Shown: positions 35,680 to 45,278 of the stretch, piece by piece
How positions within the stretch are numbered: position 1 is the stretch's first letter
Layout of the letters: every line of letters starts with the position of its first letter
Assembly (NCBI RefSeq): GCF_900109495.1
Contig: NZ_FOAA01000016.1
Location: 1-64,000 of the forward strand
Length of the DNA stretch: 64,000 nt
Reading direction: 5' to 3'
DNA from: Ectothiorhodospira marina
Lineage (GTDB): Bacteria; Pseudomonadota; Gammaproteobacteria; Ectothiorhodospirales; Ectothiorhodospiraceae
The notes under the pieces: model-generated
What the model was told of the DNA's origin: nothing
What the model saw: the letters and a program-made list of their open reading frames with translations, nothing else
Databases searched by the model: none
Position numbers and translations under genes: made by a program

Positions 35680-37821
35680 TCAGGCCCCCGCCGCCGAGCC
35701 GCTGCTGTTCTGATGGGTGATGCTGCGCTCACGCTGGCGCAGCTGGGCGGCCATGTTGGATGAACGCATGACCTCGCCGAAGGTCTTGAAGCCCTGGGAT
35801 TGAAGCCGTTCCACCAGAGTCACCAACAGGTGGGCGGTGGCGATGGCGTCGCCCAGGGCCGTGTGTCGGCCGGTGATCTGTATCCCATAACGTTCGATCA
35901 GGGCGTCCAGGGAGTGGTCCTCGTCTTCGTCCTCCACCATCACCGACAGCAGCAGGGTGTCCAGCACCGGGTTGTCGAAGCTGACACCGCAGCGCTTCTC
36001 CTTCAGGCTGATGAATTTCATGTCAAAGGCGGCATTGTGGGCCACCATCACAGCCTCGCCCACGAAGGTCTTGAACTGGGGCAGCACCTCGGTGATGGGG
36101 GGCTTGCCCTCCACCTGCTCATCGGTGATGCCGTGGAAACGGATCGAAGCGGGGGGAATGGGGCGGCCGGGATGGATCAGACGCTCGAAGGTCTCCCCAC
36201 TGAGTACACGCCCCTTGACCACGCGCACCCCGGCAATGGAGATGATTTCGTCCCCGCCCATGGGGTCCAGACCGGTCATCTCACAGTCGAAGACCACGAA
36301 GGTGAGTTCGTCCAGGGGTGTGGCGGCCAGCTCCGGATCCCCCTCGTGTTCGCGCATCAGACCAAAGTCATAGAATTCCGGACGCGGCGGCAGACGGTCG
36401 CCCTCGGGCAGGAACTGGGGCCGCTTGGGCGCGATCATGGGCAGGCGCAGCAGGGATTCCCCATTACGGCCGCATTCCTGGCTCCACAGCTCGATACCGT
36501 GGCGCTCCAGGACTTCGCGGATGGACTGATGGGCCAGTTCCTCGCCGCAGGAGCTGTCCAGCCAATTGTCCAGGGCGCTGGCCGGCACCGGAGGGCCTTC
36601 CCAGGAAAAGTCCATGTAGACGCGTCGATCTCCCAGCAGGGTTTCCACATAGAAGGTGTTCGCCCGGGAGAAACGCACCAGATGACGCAACAGTCGGTCG
36701 ATCACCTGCACCAGCGAGAGACTGTCTCCCTGGATCCACAAGGGCTGTCCCACCGCCACCAGTTTCACCTCGGGCAGGTCTTCCAGACGCCGGGCCACGC
36801 AGTTGACCAGGTCGGTGCTCAGGAGGTCCGACATGGGGTAACGCCCCAGGGCGTGGCCACGGAACACATCGGCCAGTGCCTCCAGGTGCAGGCTCAGTTC
36901 CTCGCTCTCGGTGCGCAACACATGATCGAACTGACGGCGTTTCTCATCGGGCATCTCCGGATGGGCCTCGATGGTCTCGGCCGCGGCGCGCAGATTGGCC
37001 ACCCCACCGCGCAGATCCACCGTCAGGGCGCGGCGCACCGCATCCACCTGGGTCATCATCTCCAACTCGCTGGAGATGTCCACCAGGGTGATCAGATAGG
37101 CGCTGGTGTTGCCGTCCGGATCCAGGATCAGTGACATGCGCCCCTGCAGCATGCGGGTGGCGCTGACATCAGTGCATACAAAGGAGGCGGAGAGATCCTC
37201 ACCACTGCCTTCGGCATCGCGGCGGCGCCACTCCAGTCGATCCAGGGTGTGCATCACCGGTGCACGGGAGATGACCTGAAACAGGGGCCGCCCCAGGCCC
37301 ACCGCCTCCGGAGTCTCCAGAATGGAGACAGCAGACTGATTGTAGAGCAGCATCTGGTGATTGCGGTTGCACACCAGCACCCCCTCGGTAAGGCCCTGCA
37401 GGATCACCTCGAGCCAGCTTTTCTGCTCATTGATCTGGGCCGTGGCGGTGGCCATGGCGCTGCGCACCTCGCGCCGGGAACTGCGCAGGGAGAGGGCCAG
37501 GGAACGCACCGACTCGGGCAGGTCACCCAGGGCATGATGAGGCGGAGTGGCCACCTCGGTGTCGGCATTGCGGGATTCCAGCAGTGCCCGCACATCACGG
37601 CTGATACGCCGTGCGGGGCGGAACACCAGGCGACGCACCATGAACCAGACCAGGTACACAGGCACTGCGAATGCAAGCGCCCCAACCAGCGGAGGCCCCA
37701 ACCACACGCGGGGGAACTGACCCTGCCCGACGGCCTCCCAATTGAATACGGTGACCAGGGCGGCATAGGCGAAAACCACCAGGCAGGCAAAGAGCAGGGC
37801 GATGAGGGTACGTTTATCCAC
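35680..37821 (-). CDS. Membrane PAS/pseudo-histidine kinase fused to a DEDDh 3'-5' exonuclease
   Basis: The 713-residue protein begins with two membrane helices (about 6-28 and 44-64), then a HAMP-like stretch with RISRDVRALLESR, and a PAS domain (about 133-260). A kinase-like dimerisation region follows (about 265-330), but the usual HELRxP site reads VDLRGGVANL, so the His is missing. A degenerate ATPase-like segment (about 345-480) lacks the GxGLGL box. The C-terminal domain (about 505-690) is an intact DnaQ-type exonuclease: FDCEMTGLDP (Asp-x-Glu), MVAHNAAFDMKFI and HTALGDAIATAH (His-x4-Asp). It starts at GTG. The combination suggests signal-controlled nucleotide or nucleic-acid trimming; the substrate is unknown. 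Confidence 0.85.
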   Translation of the reverse strand: MDKRTLIALLFACLVVFAYAALVTVFNWEAVGQGQFPRVWLGPPLVGALAFAVPVYLVWFMVRRLVFRPARRISRDVRALLESRNADTEVATPPHHALGDLPESVRSLALSLRSSRREVRSAMATATAQINEQKSWLEVILQGLTEGVLVCNRNHQMLLYNQSAVSILETPEAVGLGRPLFQVISRAPVMHTLDRLEWRRRDAEGSGEDLSASFVCTDVSATRMLQGRMSLILDPDGNTSAYLITLVDISSELEMMTQVDAVRRALTVDLRGGVANLRAAAETIEAHPEMPDEKRRQFDHVLRTESEELSLHLEALADVFRGHALGRYPMSDLLSTDLVNCVARRLEDLPEVKLVAVGQPLWIQGDSLSLVQVIDRLLRHLVRFSRANTFYVETLLGDRRVYMDFSWEGPPVPASALDNWLDSSCGEELAHQSIREVLERHGIELWSQECGRNGESLLRLPMIAPKRPQFLPEGDRLPPRPEFYDFGLMREHEGDPELAATPLDELTFVVFDCEMTGLDPMGGDEIISIAGVRVVKGRVLSGETFERLIHPGRPIPPASIRFHGITDEQVEGKPPITEVLPQFKTFVGEAVMVAHNAAFDMKFISLKEKRCGVSFDNPVLDTLLLSVMVEDEDEDHSLDALIERYGIQITGRHTALGDAIATAHLLVTLVERLQSQGFKTFGEVMRSSNMAAQLRQRERSITHQNSSGSAAGA

Positions 37822-37866
37822 AGGACCGTTTGCCTGGCTCGGATGCGGGTGCGTGGAACGCCCGGA

Positions 37867-38247
37867 TCAGGCGCCACCTCCGGGCATGTAATCGCGGACC
37901 CGCGCTACCACCTCACGGGTGGAAAAGGGCTTGGTGATGTAATCATCAGCCCCCATGGCCAGCCCCTTCTCCTTCTCGATCTGCCGACCCTTGGCGGTGA
38001 GCATCAGAATGCGCACATCCTTCCATTCCGGATTGGCGCGGATGGTCTGGCAGACATCATATCCGTCCCGCTTGGGCAGCATGACATCCAGCAGGATCAC
38101 CTGAGGGGGGCGCTCGCGCACCGCCTCCAGGGCCGTCTCGCCATCCCGGGCGACACGCACGTCGAAACCTGCCTCTTTCATCAAAAATTCCAGTGAGAGG
38201 ACGATATTGGGCTCATCATCCACCACCAGTACGGATTGGGGTGCCAT
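37867..38247 (-). CDS. Receiver-only response regulator
   Basis: The 126-residue protein is a complete CheY-like receiver: acidic pocket LVVDDEPN, phosphoacceptor Asp54 in ILLDVMLPKRDGYDV, Thr in MLTAKGRQ and Lys in DYITKPFS. It has no output domain. A strong AAGGAGGAG precedes the ATG. It is the first gene of the operon, followed by the pseudokinase-exonuclease, small membrane protein and symporter-kinase genes. It is the obvious phosphotransfer partner of the symporter-kinase. Confidence 0.92.
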   Translation of the reverse strand: MAPQSVLVVDDEPNIVLSLEFLMKEAGFDVRVARDGETALEAVRERPPQVILLDVMLPKRDGYDVCQTIRANPEWKDVRILMLTAKGRQIEKEKGLAMGADDYITKPFSTREVVARVRDYMPGGGA

Positions 38248-38498
38248 CTCCTCCTCCTTATATCCTCACCAGGCCGTTCGTCTCGATTCTGCCCATCAAC
38301 CCTGGAGTCGGTGGGTGGGGGCCATTCAAGGGCCGCCCTGGGTGGACGAATCGACGTGTTTTGGTGTCTTGTCTTCTGGCGCGCGGGACTGAACCCGATG
38401 GTCTATTAACCTCTGGCTATAAGGTCAAAATAGCACAGCCGAAGGGGAGCGTCATGACAGGAACACACCCGGGCGTACTTTTCATGGCCTCGCGGCGC

Positions 38499-39899
38499 TC
38501 AGACCCCGGAGGCCAGACGGGCGCGGGCCTCACGGATACGCTCACGGACCTGGACCGGCGCAGTGCCGCCATGCAGGTTGCGGGCAGCCACCGAACCCTG
38601 CAGGGTCAGCACCTGGAACACATCATCCTGAATCATGGAGGAAAATTGTTGCAGCTCCTCCAGGCCCATCTGGGACAGGTCACGCCCGGTTTCCACCCCC
38701 AGGCGCACGGCGCGGCCCACCACCTCGTGGGCATCGCGGAAGGCCATCCCCTTGCTCACCAGATAATCGGCCAGATCGGTGGCGGTGGCAAAGCCGCCCC
38801 GGGCGGCGGCTTCCATGGCTTCGGCACGCACCTGAATGTGGGGCACCATGTCGGCGAAGGCGCGCAGGCTTCCAGCCAGGGTATCCACGGTGTCGAACAG
38901 GGGCTCCTTGTCTTCCTGATTGTCCTTGTTATAGGCCAGTGGCTGGGCTTTCATCAGGGTCAGCATGGCCACCAGATTGCCGTTCACCCGGCCGGTCTTG
39001 CCGCGCACCAGTTCCGGAACATCCGGGTTCTTCTTCTGGGGCATGATGGATGACCCGGTGCAAAAACGGTCGGGCAGGTCCACGAAACCGAACTGGGCAC
39101 TGGCCCAGAGAATCAGTTCCTCGGAGAACCGTGACAGGTGGGTCATGATCAGCGCCCCGGCGGCGCAGAACTCGATGGCGAAATCCCGATCGCTGACCGC
39201 ATCCAGGGAGTTGTCGGATATCCGTTCGAACCCGAGGAGTTCAGCGGTGTAGTGACGATCCAGGGGGTAGGGGGTGCCGGCCAGGGCGGCCGAGCCCAGG
39301 GGCATGACGTTCACCCGCCGCCGGCAGTCCACCAGCCGGGCATGATCCCGCTCCAGCATCTCGAACCAGGCCATCATGTGATGGCCGAAAGTCACCGGCT
39401 GGGCCGTTTGCAGGTGGGTGAAGCCGGGCATGACGGTCTGAGCCTCACGCTCGGCCAGATCCAGCAGGCCCTGTTGGAGACGACGGATCTCGGCCAGGAT
39501 GCCGTCGATGGCCTCGCGCAGGTAGAGGCGGATGTCGGTGGCCACCTGATCATTGCGGGAGCGCCCGGTGTGCAGCTTCTTGCCCACATCCCCGATGCGC
39601 TCGATCAGGCGGGCCTCCACGTTCATGTGGACGTCCTCCAGGCTCACGGACCAGTGAAAATCGCCGGCCTCGATCTGCGCCAGGATCTCCCCCAGACCCT
39701 GCTGGATCTGTTCGCATTCCGCGTCGCTGATCACCCCCACCCGGGCGAGCATGCGCGCATGGGCGCGCGAACCCTCGATATCGTGCCGGTAAAGGCGCTG
39801 ATCAAAGCCCACCGAGGCGGTAAATGCCTCCACGAATTGATCGGTGGGCTCGGAAAAACGTCCGCCCCAGAGTTTGTCTTGTGCTGGCTTTTCGCTCAT
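38499..39899 (-). CDS. argH: Argininosuccinate lyase
   Basis: The 466-residue enzyme splits argininosuccinate into arginine and fumarate. The superfamily signature is [20 protein letters not shown]. The N-terminal part has [20 protein letters not shown], and [20 protein letters not shown] is the second conserved segment. The start ATG at 39899 is well placed. It is divergent from algZ over 75 bp, an arrangement also known in pseudomonads. Confidence 0.96.
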   Translation of the reverse strand: MSEKPAQDKLWGGRFSEPTDQFVEAFTASVGFDQRLYRHDIEGSRAHARMLARVGVISDAECEQIQQGLGEILAQIEAGDFHWSVSLEDVHMNVEARLIERIGDVGKKLHTGRSRNDQVATDIRLYLREAIDGILAEIRRLQQGLLDLAEREAQTVMPGFTHLQTAQPVTFGHHMMAWFEMLERDHARLVDCRRRVNVMPLGSAALAGTPYPLDRHYTAELLGFERISDNSLDAVSDRDFAIEFCAAGALIMTHLSRFSEELILWASAQFGFVDLPDRFCTGSSIMPQKKNPDVPELVRGKTGRVNGNLVAMLTLMKAQPLAYNKDNQEDKEPLFDTVDTLAGSLRAFADMVPHIQVRAEAMEAAARGGFATATDLADYLVSKGMAFRDAHEVVGRAVRLGVETGRDLSQMGLEELQQFSSMIQDDVFQVLTLQGSVAARNLHGGTAPVQVRERIREARARLASGV

Positions 39900-39974
39900 G
39901 GGTCATGCATGCCTTTGGGTCATTGGCGCGGAGTATACCATTGGGATACCGTACCCTGGAGGACGGCCCATGCA

Positions 39975-41063
39975 ATGGATCCAAAGCCCATGAACTTCAC
40001 CCCAAAACACTCGCAGGACGGGCGCAAAACGCCGGCGCGCCCTTTGTTTCTGCCAGACTTCTGCGAGAGTCGCACGGTCTTCGTGGTGGTGCTCATGGCA
40101 CAGTTGCTGGCCTTCATCCTGGCCCTGGCATCCGAGCCCCGCCCCCAGGGCTTCTGGGTCAATCTGGCTCTGACCTCGCTGTTTGTGCAGTGGGTGGCCC
40201 TGGGCACGGTGTTCACCCTGTGCCTGAACCGCGGCTGGCTGCGACGTCTGCGCCCCCTCAATGCCGCGGTGGCCGCCTGGCTGATCATGCTGGCAGTGAC
40301 CCTGGTGATGTCCGTCATTGCCCTGCATCTGTCGCATCGCCTGGGGTGGTACACCCTGGGCTCCGGTTTTCCCGTGGATGAATTTCTCATGCGGGCGCTG
40401 GCCGTGAGTGCCATTGTCTGCGCGGTGGCGCTGCGTTATCTGTATGTTCAGAAACAGTGGCAGGAGAATGTGGAAGCCGAGGCCCGCTCCCGGGTACAAG
40501 CCCTGCAGGCGCGCATTCGCCCACATTTTCTGTTCAACAGCATGAACACCATCGCCAATCTCACCCGCAGCCAGCCGGAGCAGGCAGAATCCACGGTCAT
40601 GGATCTGGCGGATCTGTTCCGCGCCACCTTGTCCACCAAGGACAGCGTCACGCTCAACGAAGAGGTGGGCCTGGCACAACGCTATCTGCGGATCGAGGCC
40701 CTGCGCCTGGGGGATCGTTTGCAGGTGGAGTGGCGCATCGACGAATCGGTGCCCATGGATTACCCCATTCCCAGCCTGACCCTGCAGCCCCTGGTGGAGA
40801 ATTCCATTTACCATGGTATCGAGCCCCTGACCGAGGGCGGCACGGTGGCCGTGGAGATCCGACTGCGGGATCATTACCTGCACATCATCGTGGAGAACCC
40901 GCTGCCCCCGGAGAAGGAGCGCAATCAACGCCCCGGCAACCGCTTCGCCCAGGAGAGCATTCGCCAGCGGCTGGCGCTGGCCTATCGGGGCGAGGCGCGC
41001 ATGGAAACGACCCAGAGCCGGGAACGCTATCGTGTGGATATCTCGCTACCCAGGAGGAAGTGA
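39975..41063 (+). CDS. algZ: LytS/AlgZ-type membrane sensor histidine kinase
   Basis: The 362-residue protein has four membrane helices (about 30-155), then a His_kinase domain with the phosphoacceptor His184 in ARIRPHFLFNSMNTIANL. An ATPase domain with PLVENSIYHGIEPL follows. AlgZ/FimS kinases control alginate, twitching and virulence genes in Pseudomonas with AlgR. The frame is open far upstream across argH; the ATG at 39975 (MDPKPMNF) follows GGAGG by 12 bp, and an ATG at 39990 is an alternative. The stop overlaps the algR start by one base (TGATG). Confidence 0.85.
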   Translation: MDPKPMNFTPKHSQDGRKTPARPLFLPDFCESRTVFVVVLMAQLLAFILALASEPRPQGFWVNLALTSLFVQWVALGTVFTLCLNRGWLRRLRPLNAAVAAWLIMLAVTLVMSVIALHLSHRLGWYTLGSGFPVDEFLMRALAVSAIVCAVALRYLYVQKQWQENVEAEARSRVQALQARIRPHFLFNSMNTIANLTRSQPEQAESTVMDLADLFRATLSTKDSVTLNEEVGLAQRYLRIEALRLGDRLQVEWRIDESVPMDYPIPSLTLQPLVENSIYHGIEPLTEGGTVAVEIRLRDHYLHIIVENPLPPEKERNQRPGNRFAQESIRQRLALAYRGEARMETTQSRERYRVDISLPRRK

Positions 41064-41797
41064 TGAAGGTGTTGATCGTGGATGACGAGCAACCGGCCCG
41101 TGAGCGGCTCGCCTCACTGCTGGAGCAGATGCCGGAATACGAGGTGGTGGCCAATGCCTCCAATGGTCTGCAGGCGGTGCGGCTGGCGCAGCAACTGGAA
41201 CCCGACATCGTATTGCTGGACATCCGCATGCCGGGGATGGATGGCCTGGAGGCCGCCAGCCACATTGCCGAGATGGAAACCCCGCCGGCAGTCATCTTCA
41301 TCACTGCGTACGAGGGTCACGCCATCGAGGCATTCGAGACCCACGCGGTGGGTTACCTGCTCAAACCGGTGCGTCAGGAACGCCTTCAGGAGGCCCTGGA
41401 ACAGGCCGGCCGGCCCAACCGGGCCCAACTGGGTCATCTTCAGGACTCCACTCATCAGGGCCGCACCCGCAGCCATATCTGCGCCCGGGTGCGCGGCAAC
41501 CTGGAACTCATCCCCGTGGAGGGCGTGCATTATTTCCAGGCGGATCAGAAATATGTCACCGTGCGCCATGATGAGGGCGAGGTGCTGATTGAAGAGCCCC
41601 TCAAGGCCCTGGAAGAGGAGTTCGGCGAGGACTTCCTGCGCATTCACCGCAACGCCCTGGTGGCCAAAAGCCGTTTCGGCGGCATGGAGAAAAACAACCA
41701 GGGGGGCTTCGAAGTGGTGCTCAAGGACTCGGGAGAGCGCCTGGAGGTGAGCCGACGCCACGTGGCCGAGGTACGCCGCTTCCTCAAGACCCTTTAA
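41063..41797 (+). CDS. algR: LytTR response regulator (AlgR-like)
   Basis: The 244-residue regulator has a receiver with Asp53 (IVLLDIRMPGMDGLE) and Lys in YLLKPVRQ. A LytTR DNA-binding domain follows at about 140-243, with VEGVHYFQADQKYVTVR and RIHRNALVAKS. AlgR-like proteins bind direct repeats upstream of their targets. AGGAGGAAG precedes its ATG, coupled to the kinase stop. It lies 185 bp before hemC, as in pseudomonads, where algZR and hemCD are neighbours. Confidence 0.92.
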   Translation: MKVLIVDDEQPARERLASLLEQMPEYEVVANASNGLQAVRLAQQLEPDIVLLDIRMPGMDGLEAASHIAEMETPPAVIFITAYEGHAIEAFETHAVGYLLKPVRQERLQEALEQAGRPNRAQLGHLQDSTHQGRTRSHICARVRGNLELIPVEGVHYFQADQKYVTVRHDEGEVLIEEPLKALEEEFGEDFLRIHRNALVAKSRFGGMEKNNQGGFEVVLKDSGERLEVSRRHVAEVRRFLKTL

Positions 41798-41981
41798 CAC
41801 TGTTTTAAGCCATTGGGGAGAGAGACCGGGCCCTGGAAGATCCAATGACCGGGCCTGGGTCAAGTAAAGTTGACAGAGATCCGTCTGCCCCATGTGTTGA
41901 AAGGCAGACATAATGTATGGTTGCGTTGTACGATACCGCAAACCTTCAACACGGCCAGATTACGCGAGCTGCTACCCGCCC

Positions 41982-42950
41982 ATGCCCAAGACTGAACTCA
42001 AGATCGCCACCCGGAAAAGCCCTCTCGCCCTGTGGCAGGCCGAGGAAGTATCCCGCCGGGTCAGAGCCCTGTTCCCGGATGTGCAGGTCACATTGGTGAA
42101 AATGTCCACCCAGGGTGACCGGATCCTGGATACCCCGCTGGCCAAGGTGGGCGGCAAGGGTCTGTTCGTGAAGGAACTGGAAACCGGCCTGCTGGAGGGT
42201 GACGCCGACATCGCCGTACATTCCCTCAAGGACGTCCCCATGGAACTGCCCGAGGGCCTGGAACTGCCCATCATCCTGGACCGTGAGGACCCGCACGACG
42301 CCTTCGTGTCGAATCATTACACCTCCCTCGAGGAACTCCCCGAAGGCGCTCGCGTGGGCACCTCCAGTCTGCGTCGGCAAAGCCAGTTGCGGGCCCGATT
42401 CCCCAGCTTTCAGGTGCTGGACCTGCGCGGTAACGTGAACACGCGCCTTGCAAAGCTGGACAACGGCGACTACGACGCCATCCTGCTGGCCTCGGCCGGT
42501 CTCAAGCGGCTGGGATTTGGTGAGCGCATCACCCGGGTACTCAGCGCCGACGAGAGCCTGCCGGCCATTGGTCAGGGTGCCATCGGCATCGAATGTCGCT
42601 GCAATGACCCGGAGGTGATGGAGTTGATCGGCCCCCTCAACGACCCGGACACCCATGTACGGGTGACCGCGGAGCGAGCCTTCAACTATCGCCTCAATGG
42701 CGGTTGCCAGGTCCCCATCGGTGGTTACGCCGAGTTACGCGACGACGGCACCCTGCACATGCGTGGCCTGGTGGGTGAGCCGGACGGTTCGCTGGTCTAC
42801 CGGGCCAGCCTGGAAGGTCCGCGAGAGAAAGCCGCTGAGCTGGGCGTGGCCCTGGCCGAGCAACTGCTGCATGAGGGAGCCGGTCGCATCCTCAAGGATC
42901 TGGGCCTGAACCCCGCCGAACTGTCCAAAAGTCAAAACCCGATGTCATGA
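41982..42950 (+). CDS. hemC: Hydroxymethylbilane synthase (porphobilinogen deaminase)
   Basis: The 322-residue enzyme polymerises four porphobilinogens. Features: [17 protein letters not shown] at the start, [14 protein letters not shown], the arginine-rich [16 protein letters not shown], and the dipyrromethane-binding Cys in [13 protein letters not shown]. The frame is open from 41913; ATG at 41982 gives the family start [12 protein letters not shown]. The stop overlaps hemD by 4 bp (ATGA). First gene of the hemCDXY run; TTGACA at 41870 upstream lacks a matching -10. Confidence 0.96.
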   Translation: MPKTELKIATRKSPLALWQAEEVSRRVRALFPDVQVTLVKMSTQGDRILDTPLAKVGGKGLFVKELETGLLEGDADIAVHSLKDVPMELPEGLELPIILDREDPHDAFVSNHYTSLEELPEGARVGTSSLRRQSQLRARFPSFQVLDLRGNVNTRLAKLDNGDYDAILLASAGLKRLGFGERITRVLSADESLPAIGQGAIGIECRCNDPEVMELIGPLNDPDTHVRVTAERAFNYRLNGGCQVPIGGYAELRDDGTLHMRGLVGEPDGSLVYRASLEGPREKAAELGVALAEQLLHEGAGRILKDLGLNPAELSKSQNPMS

Positions 42951-43780
42951 GTTCAGCTGAAGCCAGGGCAACAGCACCCAGGGAAGGCGCCACGGGCCCG
43001 TTGCAGGGGGTGACCGTGATGGTGACCCGTCCGGCCCACCAGGCCGAGCGTTTCTGCCACCTGGTTGAGGCCGCCGGAGGGCAGGCCTTGCGCTTTCCCA
43101 CGCTGGAGATCAAGGAGGCGCATGACACGGCGGCCCTGGATGCCCTGATCGACAGGCTTGAAGACTTCCATATCGCGGTGTTCGTCAGCCCCAACGCCGT
43201 GAACCGGACCCTCAATCGGATCCATGGAAGAAGGCAAATGCCTTCGGGGCTGAAACTGGCCACTGTGGGCCGCAAATCGGCCCAGGCCCTGGAGCGGCTC
43301 GGCTATCAGGTGGACATCTGCCCGCCCAGCCGCTTTGACAGCGAGGCACTGCTGGAACAACCTGAATTGCAGGATGTGCAGGGTCGGGACGTGGTGATCT
43401 TCCGGGGTGACGGAGGGCGGGAACTGCTAGGTGCTACACTCACCGCTCGGGGGGCAAGGGTGACCTTCGTGGAGTCCTATCGTCGTGGCCTGCCGGATGC
43501 GGATACCGACCGGGTGTTGCGGCAATGGTCCCGTGGCGACATCCATGTGATTGCGATCACCAGCAGTGAGGGGCTGCGCAACCTCTACGAAATGGTAGGC
43601 AAGGTGGGGCAGTTCTGGCTGCGCGGCACGCCGATCGTGGTGGGCTGCGAACGCATGCTGGACACGGCCCGGGAGATGGGCTTCAAACAGACCCCAGTCG
43701 TGGCCGCCGACCCCAGCGACGAGGCCATGCTGGAGGCCGTGCAGAAATGGGCTGAAAAGAGGAAGCAAACTCATGAGTAG
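42947..43780 (+). CDS. hemD: Uroporphyrinogen-III synthase
   Basis: The 277-residue enzyme closes and inverts ring D of hydroxymethylbilane. The family is poorly conserved, but [33 protein letters not shown] and [16 protein letters not shown], with the C-terminal [16 protein letters not shown], are typical. Overlaps hemC by 4 bp and hemX by 8 bp. The first 20 residues, Ala/Thr-rich, precede the conserved start. Confidence 0.93.
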   Translation: MSSAEARATAPREGATGPLQGVTVMVTRPAHQAERFCHLVEAAGGQALRFPTLEIKEAHDTAALDALIDRLEDFHIAVFVSPNAVNRTLNRIHGRRQMPSGLKLATVGRKSAQALERLGYQVDICPPSRFDSEALLEQPELQDVQGRDVVIFRGDGGRELLGATLTARGARVTFVESYRRGLPDADTDRVLRQWSRGDIHVIAITSSEGLRNLYEMVGKVGQFWLRGTPIVVGCERMLDTAREMGFKQTPVVAADPSDEAMLEAVQKWAEKRKQTHE

Positions 43781-45275
43781 ACAACGATCAAATCCAAAGG
43801 CCAAAGGCGGCGCCAAGCCAACGGCAACCGGGGCGGGCACCCCGGAAGAAAAGACGAAGACACGGAGCCGTGGTCAGGCCTCCGGTCACTCGCTGAGCGC
43901 CGCGACCAAAAGGGATACGGTGGCCTATAACGCCGATTCCAAGGACAAGGACGCACTTTCCGGCCAGGTCGGCACCAAGCCCGCGGACCAGGCCGGGGCA
44001 GACAAAACTCAAACCCCAAAGCCCGAGGCATCAAAACCCGTGGACAACAAACCTGAAACCTCCAAAGCCGACTCGACAAAGAGCGGGTCCGACAAATCCG
44101 AACCAGTCAAGGGCACTGCGGCGAAGGCGACTGGGAGCAGCCCCGGCGCCGCCAAGCCGGCACCCGCTCAAGGCGGTGGTGGCGCGGGCCGTACGCCGCC
44201 GCCCCCGTCCGGTGGCCAATCCAGTGGCCGCAACAGCAAGCTGCCGCTGATCGTCGGTGGTGTCGCTGTGGTGCTGGCCCTGGGCATCGGCATGAACGCC
44301 TCGTCGAATGCCAACAAGGCCATGGAGATGGCCAATGAGGCCAATGACCGCTTGAGCAGCGCGCTGCGTGAGCTGGCCGAAATCGAGGAACGCACCCAGG
44401 CCCTGCCTGAAACCATCAGCCGCATGGAAACCCAGGTCAGTGAGCTTGAGGGTGACGTTCGCACCGAATTGGAGAAGGCCCTGGAAGAGGCCCGTACCGA
44501 GCTGGCCAGTATTGAGGAGCGTCAGCAGCGCCGTCTCGAGACCCTGGAAGAGGGCCTGGGCGCCATCCAGAATGAGTCCGAACGTCCCCACCGCGAATGG
44601 CAGGCCGCCGAAGTCACGTACCTGCTCGGGATTGCCGATCATCGCCTGAACCTGATGGATGATCCCAAGGGTGCCATCGCCGCGCTGAAGTCGGCCGACA
44701 CCATGCTGCAAGCCATGGGCGATCCGAAGTACAGCGAGGTGCGAGACGCCATCGCCGAGGAAATTGCTGCCCTGGAAGGCTATGAAGGCAGTAACGTGCA
44801 GGAGATCGTGGCTGCACTGGATGAGATCGTCGAGGAACTCCAACCCCTCCCGCTCCAGAAGCCTGAAACGGAATCCGGGGGTCGACTCTCCCTGGTGAAC
44901 GGTGATGCCCCCAACGGCGATTCGCCCTGGTGGGAACGCGCCTATTACCAGGTGGTATCCGAACTGAACCAGCAAGTCACCGTACGCCGTCATGACCAGG
45001 CCGTGCGTTCCATGCCGGATGCAGATGCCGAATTGTTCATGCGTCAGGCCCTGGCACTTCGTATCGAATCCGCCCGGTTGGCCGCCCTGCGCGACAACGA
45101 AGACGAATACCGCGAAAATCTCCAGAGTGCCCGCGCCATGCTGGCAGAGTATTTCGCCTCCGAGCCGGTCGCTCCTCTGATGAAGCGCCTGGAAGACCTG
45201 GAAAAACGTGATCTGCGCCCCGAGCAGCCTGAAATCGGCAAGTCGGCTGAACTGCTGGCTGAGCTGGAGGGTTAA
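43773..45275 (+). CDS. hemX: HemX-like membrane protein (uroporphyrinogen operon)
   Basis: The 500-residue protein has a long low-complexity N-terminal tail (about 1-150) rich in Lys, Pro, Thr and Ser with repeated KPE and DKS-type units. One membrane helix follows (about 156-175, LPLIVGGVAVVLALGIGMN), then a coiled-coil region (about 185-270) and a HemX core with HREWQAAEVTYLLGIADHRL. It lacks the SAM methyltransferase text of true uroporphyrin-III C-methyltransferases despite the common name. Its role in heme synthesis is probably to scaffold enzymes at the membrane. It overlaps hemD by 8 bp. Confidence 0.9.
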   Translation: MSRQRSNPKAKGGAKPTATGAGTPEEKTKTRSRGQASGHSLSAATKRDTVAYNADSKDKDALSGQVGTKPADQAGADKTQTPKPEASKPVDNKPETSKADSTKSGSDKSEPVKGTAAKATGSSPGAAKPAPAQGGGGAGRTPPPPSGGQSSGRNSKLPLIVGGVAVVLALGIGMNASSNANKAMEMANEANDRLSSALRELAEIEERTQALPETISRMETQVSELEGDVRTELEKALEEARTELASIEERQQRRLETLEEGLGAIQNESERPHREWQAAEVTYLLGIADHRLNLMDDPKGAIAALKSADTMLQAMGDPKYSEVRDAIAEEIAALEGYEGSNVQEIVAALDEIVEELQPLPLQKPETESGGRLSLVNGDAPNGDSPWWERAYYQVVSELNQQVTVRRHDQAVRSMPDADAELFMRQALALRIESARLAALRDNEDEYRENLQSARAMLAEYFASEPVAPLMKRLEDLEKRDLRPEQPEIGKSAELLAELEG

Positions 45276-45278
45276 TCA

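Noticed and set aside
35800-37134. Long plus-strand frame opposite the exonuclease fusion
   Set aside because: Same mirror-frame effect; the sense protein has intact nuclease and PAS text.
37814-37822. Consensus DnaA box TTATCCACA
   Set aside because: It is a single box that overlaps the start codon of the exonuclease fusion, far from the origin cluster; one match in 64 kb is expected by chance.
41870-41875. TTGACA -35 element ahead of hemC
   Set aside because: No acceptable -10 lies 16-18 bp downstream; CATAAT at 41909 is too far away.
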